This document shows, in pieces, positions 61,090 through 64,000 of a stretch of DNA of 64,000 bases. Origin of the DNA: Methanobacterium_B sp963703015 (lineage in GTDB: Archaea; Methanobacteriota; Methanobacteria; Methanobacteriales; Methanobacteriaceae); the NCBI GenBank assembly GCA_963703015.1, contig OY969779.1:2046001-2110000 (forward strand), written 5' to 3'. Each line of letters starts with the position of its first letter. The stretch's first letter is position 1. Both the position numbers and the translations under genes were made by a program. Below the pieces are notes generated by a model that saw only the letters and a list, made by a program, of their open reading frames with translations, did not search any database and had not been told where the DNA came from.

Positions 61090-62439
61090 ATGAGCGTTGA
61101 AGTAATAGCTATCGGAGGATACGAGGAAGTTGGAAAGAACATGTCTGCCGTTAAGGTGGGTGAAGATGTTGTCATCTTCGACATGGGAATACACCTCGAC
61201 AGAATCCATATCCACGAAGACACAGACATAGCAAGAATGCACAGTTTAGACCTTATAGAACGGGGAATAATTCCTGACGACACCCTAATGAAGGATGTTG
61301 ATGGAAAGGTCAGGGCCATAGTATTTTCCCACGGACACCTGGATCATATAGGAGCCGTGGCAAAACTAGCCCACAGATACGAAGCCCCATTAATAGCAAC
61401 ACCCTACACAATGGCTTTAATAGAAAAAACCATCAAGGGAGAGAGAAAGTTCAAGGTAACCAATCCACTTAAAGTTCTAAACAGTGGAGAGAAGATGCAG
61501 ATATCTCCAGACATAACACTGGAATTTGTGAGGACAACACACAGTATACCACAAACAGTCACACCTGCACTTCACACCTCTGAGGGTATCATTGTATACT
61601 CAAACGACTTTAAATTTGACAACCACCAAACACTCTCACCACCACCAGACTACCAGAGATTCAGAGAACTGGGACGTAAAGGTGTTCTAGCAGCAATAAT
61701 AGACACAACAAGAGCAGCAGAGGATGATCAACTTAAAACTCACAGTGAAAAGGTTGCAAGACTCGTGCTCAGGGACATCATGGAAGAACCTTTAAAAGAA
61801 GATACTGGAATGATAATAACAACATTTTCATCCCATATTGAAAGGATTCAGGCCATAACTAACATAGCAAGTGAAAGTAAACGTAAAATACTCTTGCTTG
61901 GAAGATCCATGGAAAGATTCTGTACAATGGCAGAAAACATGGGAATACTAAAACTTCCAAAGAGTGCAAGCATATATGGCAGTCCAAAGGCTGTGAACCG
62001 TGCACTTGCTAGGGCAGATGAAAACAGATCGGAATATGTTCTAGTTACAACAGGCCATCAGGGAGAACCAGATGCACTGCTTCCAAGAATTGCAAATGGA
62101 AAAACCATGTTCAATGTGAAACCTGGAGACAATGTTGTTATCTCAGCATCTGTCATACCAAATCCCATGAACATTGCAAATCGTAATCTCATGGAGCGAA
62201 GACTTAAATCTAGTGGTGCTAGAATATTTACAAATGCACATGTGTCAGGACATGCAGGAAAGGAGGATCACAGAGACTTCATAAGAATGCTTGATCCTAA
62301 ACATCTAATACCTTCACATGGAAATCTAAACATGTTGGCAGCTTACACAGAACTGGCAGAAGAAGAAGGATACAAATTAGGAAATGACATTCATATCTTA
62401 CGTAATGGACAGGCACAGGTGTTTAATGGAGGAATTTAA
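61090..62439 (+). CDS. rnj: Ribonuclease J (metallo-beta-lactamase/beta-CASP)
   Basis: The 449-residue protein reads VEVIAIGGYEEVGKNMSAVK, zinc motif FSHGHLDHIGAVAKLAHRYE (about 80), IVYSNDFKFDNHQ, then the beta-CASP part LLGRSMERFCTMAENMGIL and TNAHVSGHAGKEDHRDFIRM (about 379), HLIPSHGNLNMLA. It is a 5'-3' exo/endoribonuclease for RNA decay. ATG 61090 is set by GAGGAGATC just upstream; a longer frame into fni lacks a site. It sits between fni and idsA, as at MTH49. Confidence 0.95.
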   Translation: MSVEVIAIGGYEEVGKNMSAVKVGEDVVIFDMGIHLDRIHIHEDTDIARMHSLDLIERGIIPDDTLMKDVDGKVRAIVFSHGHLDHIGAVAKLAHRYEAPLIATPYTMALIEKTIKGERKFKVTNPLKVLNSGEKMQISPDITLEFVRTTHSIPQTVTPALHTSEGIIVYSNDFKFDNHQTLSPPPDYQRFRELGRKGVLAAIIDTTRAAEDDQLKTHSEKVARLVLRDIMEEPLKEDTGMIITTFSSHIERIQAITNIASESKRKILLLGRSMERFCTMAENMGILKLPKSASIYGSPKAVNRALARADENRSEYVLVTTGHQGEPDALLPRIANGKTMFNVKPGDNVVISASVIPNPMNIANRNLMERRLKSSGARIFTNAHVSGHAGKEDHRDFIRMLDPKHLIPSHGNLNMLAAYTELAEEEGYKLGNDIHILRNGQAQVFNGGI

Positions 62440-63425
62440 TGGAAGTAGTTGACATTTTAAAGAAGTACTCTAGTGACATTGACGAAGAAATTCAAAACTC
62501 GCTCAGCACTGTTGATCCAGAAGAACTTAAAAAATCAGCACAGCATCTTATAAAAGCAGGTGGAAAGAAAATTAGGCCATCAATGGTTGTACTAAGTGCA
62601 ATAGCTGTGGGAGGAACTCCAGAAGAAGCTCTCAAAACAGCTGCTGCAGTGGAACTCATCCACACCTTTTCACTTATCCACGACGATATCATGGATGAAG
62701 ATGATATGAGAAGGGGAGAACCATCAGTACATGTACTGTGGGGAGAACCCATGGCAATACTCGCAGGTGATACACTATTCTCAAAGGCATTTGAAACAGT
62801 TCTTGAAACACCAATAGATAATGTGAGCTATGAACGTGTGGTAGGAGCCCTAAAAACAGTGGTAGATTCATGTATAAAAATATGTGAAGGCCAAGCATCG
62901 GACATGTGCTTTGAGGGAAACTTCGAAGTGAGTGAAGAAGCCTACATGAACATGATCTACAAAAAAACAGGGGCACTAATAGCAGCAGCCACCAAGTCAG
63001 GAGCCATCATAGGTGGAGGAACACCTGAACAAGTAGAACTACTCTCAGAATACGGAAGACTGGTTGGACTAGCATTCCAGATACAGGATGACTACCTTGA
63101 TGTTGTAAGCGATGAACAGGACCTTGGAAAACCAGTTGGAAGCGACGTAGTCGAAGGTAAAATGACACTCATGGTTGTTAACGCATTATCAAAAGCCTCA
63201 CATGAGGATAAAAAAGAGTTAATATCAATCCTTGAAGCTGAAGAGAATACCAATGTTACAAGAGCCCTGGAACTCTTCAACAAGTACGGTTCAATAGACT
63301 ATGCAAAGAACATTGCACTTGACAATGTCAACACAGCAAAGAGTTTACTAGCTGAACTTCCTGATTCTGAAGCTAAAGAATCCCTTTCAATGATTGCAGA
63401 CTTTGTGGTCGAAAGAATTCACTAA
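62439..63425 (+). CDS. idsA: Bifunctional short-chain isoprenyl diphosphate synthase
   Basis: The 328-residue trans-prenyltransferase has AGGKKIRPSMVVLSAIAVGG, the first Asp motif LIHDDIMDEDDMRRGEPSVH (about 83) and the second FQIQDDYLDVV (about 213). It makes farnesyl and geranylgeranyl diphosphate for ether lipids. M. thermautotrophicus IdsA (MTH50) is characterised. ATG 62439 overlaps the rnj stop as TAATG, with GGAGGAA upstream. The acids before the first motif (HTFSLI) include Phe two helical turns before it, typical of C15-C20 makers. Confidence 0.95.
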   Translation: MEVVDILKKYSSDIDEEIQNSLSTVDPEELKKSAQHLIKAGGKKIRPSMVVLSAIAVGGTPEEALKTAAAVELIHTFSLIHDDIMDEDDMRRGEPSVHVLWGEPMAILAGDTLFSKAFETVLETPIDNVSYERVVGALKTVVDSCIKICEGQASDMCFEGNFEVSEEAYMNMIYKKTGALIAAATKSGAIIGGGTPEQVELLSEYGRLVGLAFQIQDDYLDVVSDEQDLGKPVGSDVVEGKMTLMVVNALSKASHEDKKELISILEAEENTNVTRALELFNKYGSIDYAKNIALDNVNTAKSLLAELPDSEAKESLSMIADFVVERIH

Positions 63426-63963
63426 AAAATATATTCAATGGGATTTGTAAATCAAAAATTTATACCATGTCCATTTCAAGTAAAACCGAGGGGATAAAAA
63501 CTAACTTGAATCTGGACATGAAACCATAAATAAATTTAGAATCCTTAAAACCAGACAAGGGAATAACAGGCTATACTCCATCCATGAATATGGTGTTATG
63601 GCCCAAAATTTTCTATTTTTCCCACAAACATCCTTTTTTTTAAGTCATATCCAGTCAATTCTAATAAGTTTCCCAAATCAATGAGTATGGATGTAACCCA
63701 TTCAGAATTCCAGTTTTTGTTTAAATCCTTTCATATTACTGGTGATGGATATCATAGAAATTCAAATTTGATTATTCATGGATGGATATGTGGGGATAAA
63801 TTCAAATTGGAGTATTGATAGATATTGTGAATGTTCACCTAGATAAAAAAAAGGGGAAGTAACAGGATTAAAAATTTGTGTGATGACTTCGAAATTTTTT
63901 TTGTGGAATGAATGAATAAATTTTCTATGGGATAATAATTTTTATTTGTAACTAATATTGGAG
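63426..63963. other. Intergenic region with 13-bp inverted repeat
   Basis: No gene is seen in this 538-bp gap. CCATCCATGAATA (63578-63590) and TATTCATGGATGG (63773-63785) are exact inverted copies 182 nt apart. Inside, ATATCCA (63649-63655 region) can pair with TGGATAT (63746-63752 region), and ATGGATG (63687-63693) could compete for the left arm. Long T runs at about 63631-63640 may end the idsA transcript. Confidence 0.45.
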
Positions 63964-64000
63964 TTGGTTTTCATTAATGATATTGAAGAAATTGTATACA
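63964..64000 (+). CDS. gltX: Probable start of glutamyl-tRNA synthetase (cut off by window edge)
   Basis: The last bases can be read as VFINDIEEIVY, resembling the N-terminus EEIVYKYAL-N of archaeal non-discriminating GltX, and gltX is what I recall after idsA in M. thermautotrophicus. The start is unclear: TTG 63964 directly abuts GGAG (63960-63963), while ATT 63973 has normal spacing. Only 12 codons are visible, so this is tentative. Confidence 0.4.
   Translation, partial: MVFINDIEEIVY

Overview
The window looks like chromosome from a mesophilic methanogenic archaeon of the order Methanobacteriales, most likely genus Methanobacterium. The grounds are archaeal-type ribosomal proteins (S4e, L14e, L18e, L19e, L32e, L34e), archaeal RNA polymerase subunits D, N and K, archaeal adenylate kinase, RNase P protein Rnp1, Cbf5, the mevalonate/isoprenoid-ether lipid genes (mvk, ipk, fni, idsA), cobalt uptake genes, the archaeal two-subunit type pyruvate carboxylase (pycA next to birA), AT-rich spacers, TATA-like boxes and strong GGAGGTGA-type ribosome binding sites. 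The species assignment is inference. The gene order from 30.8 to 63.4 kb matches, as far as I remember it, the stretch MTH1 to MTH50 of Methanothermobacter thermautotrophicus.

Layout, 1-30 kb (accessory and housekeeping genes in short units on both strands): a partial DUF2070 membrane protein; a fumarase beta subunit with a metal-hydrolase-like gene; a CARF-like/winged-helix regulator with no CRISPR nearby, divergent from a response regulator; a TPR protein; a cation diffusion facilitator fused to two winged-helix-like ends; tRNA-Gln; cbiMN (without cbiQO) behind a likely operator; an MFS exporter; a two-gene membrane unit with no normal start codon, preceded by a duplicated palindromic element; a large REC-PAS5-histidine kinase; an RNA-related set (NYN protein, MJ0158-type PLP enzyme, RtcA); a secreted LmbE-like deacetylase; birA-pycA; a METTL5-like methyltransferase; a 39-residue membrane protein below usual size cut-offs; and a run that looks like acid or envelope stress (membrane protein, glutamate decarboxylase, potassium channel, HdeD-like DUF308 protein).

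Layout, 30-63.4 kb (all on the + strand): a SPOUT methyltransferase, then the ribosomal protein superoperon S10-spc (L3 to L15), SecY, adenylate kinase, the EMC3/Oxa1-like DUF106 protein, L34e, cmk, L14e, cbf5, tRNA-Ser, S13-S4-S11-RpoD-L18e-L13-S9-RpoN, an intron-containing tRNA-Pro, RpoK, enolase, a ferredoxin, S2, Memo, and finally mvk-ipk-fni-rnj-idsA. This joins translation, transcription, protein insertion and archaeal lipid precursor synthesis. The last 40 bases probably open gltX.

The least explained material lies between genes: a probable unannotated RNA closed by a 10-bp helix between cbf5 and tRNA-Ser; four degenerate copies of a repeat running from the end of the SPOUT gene into the L3 leader; a chain of hairpins before L19e; a structured segment before the SPOUT gene; and inverted-repeat elements near cbiMN, the CARF regulator and the two-gene membrane unit. 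I found no rRNA, transposase, integrase or CRISPR array.
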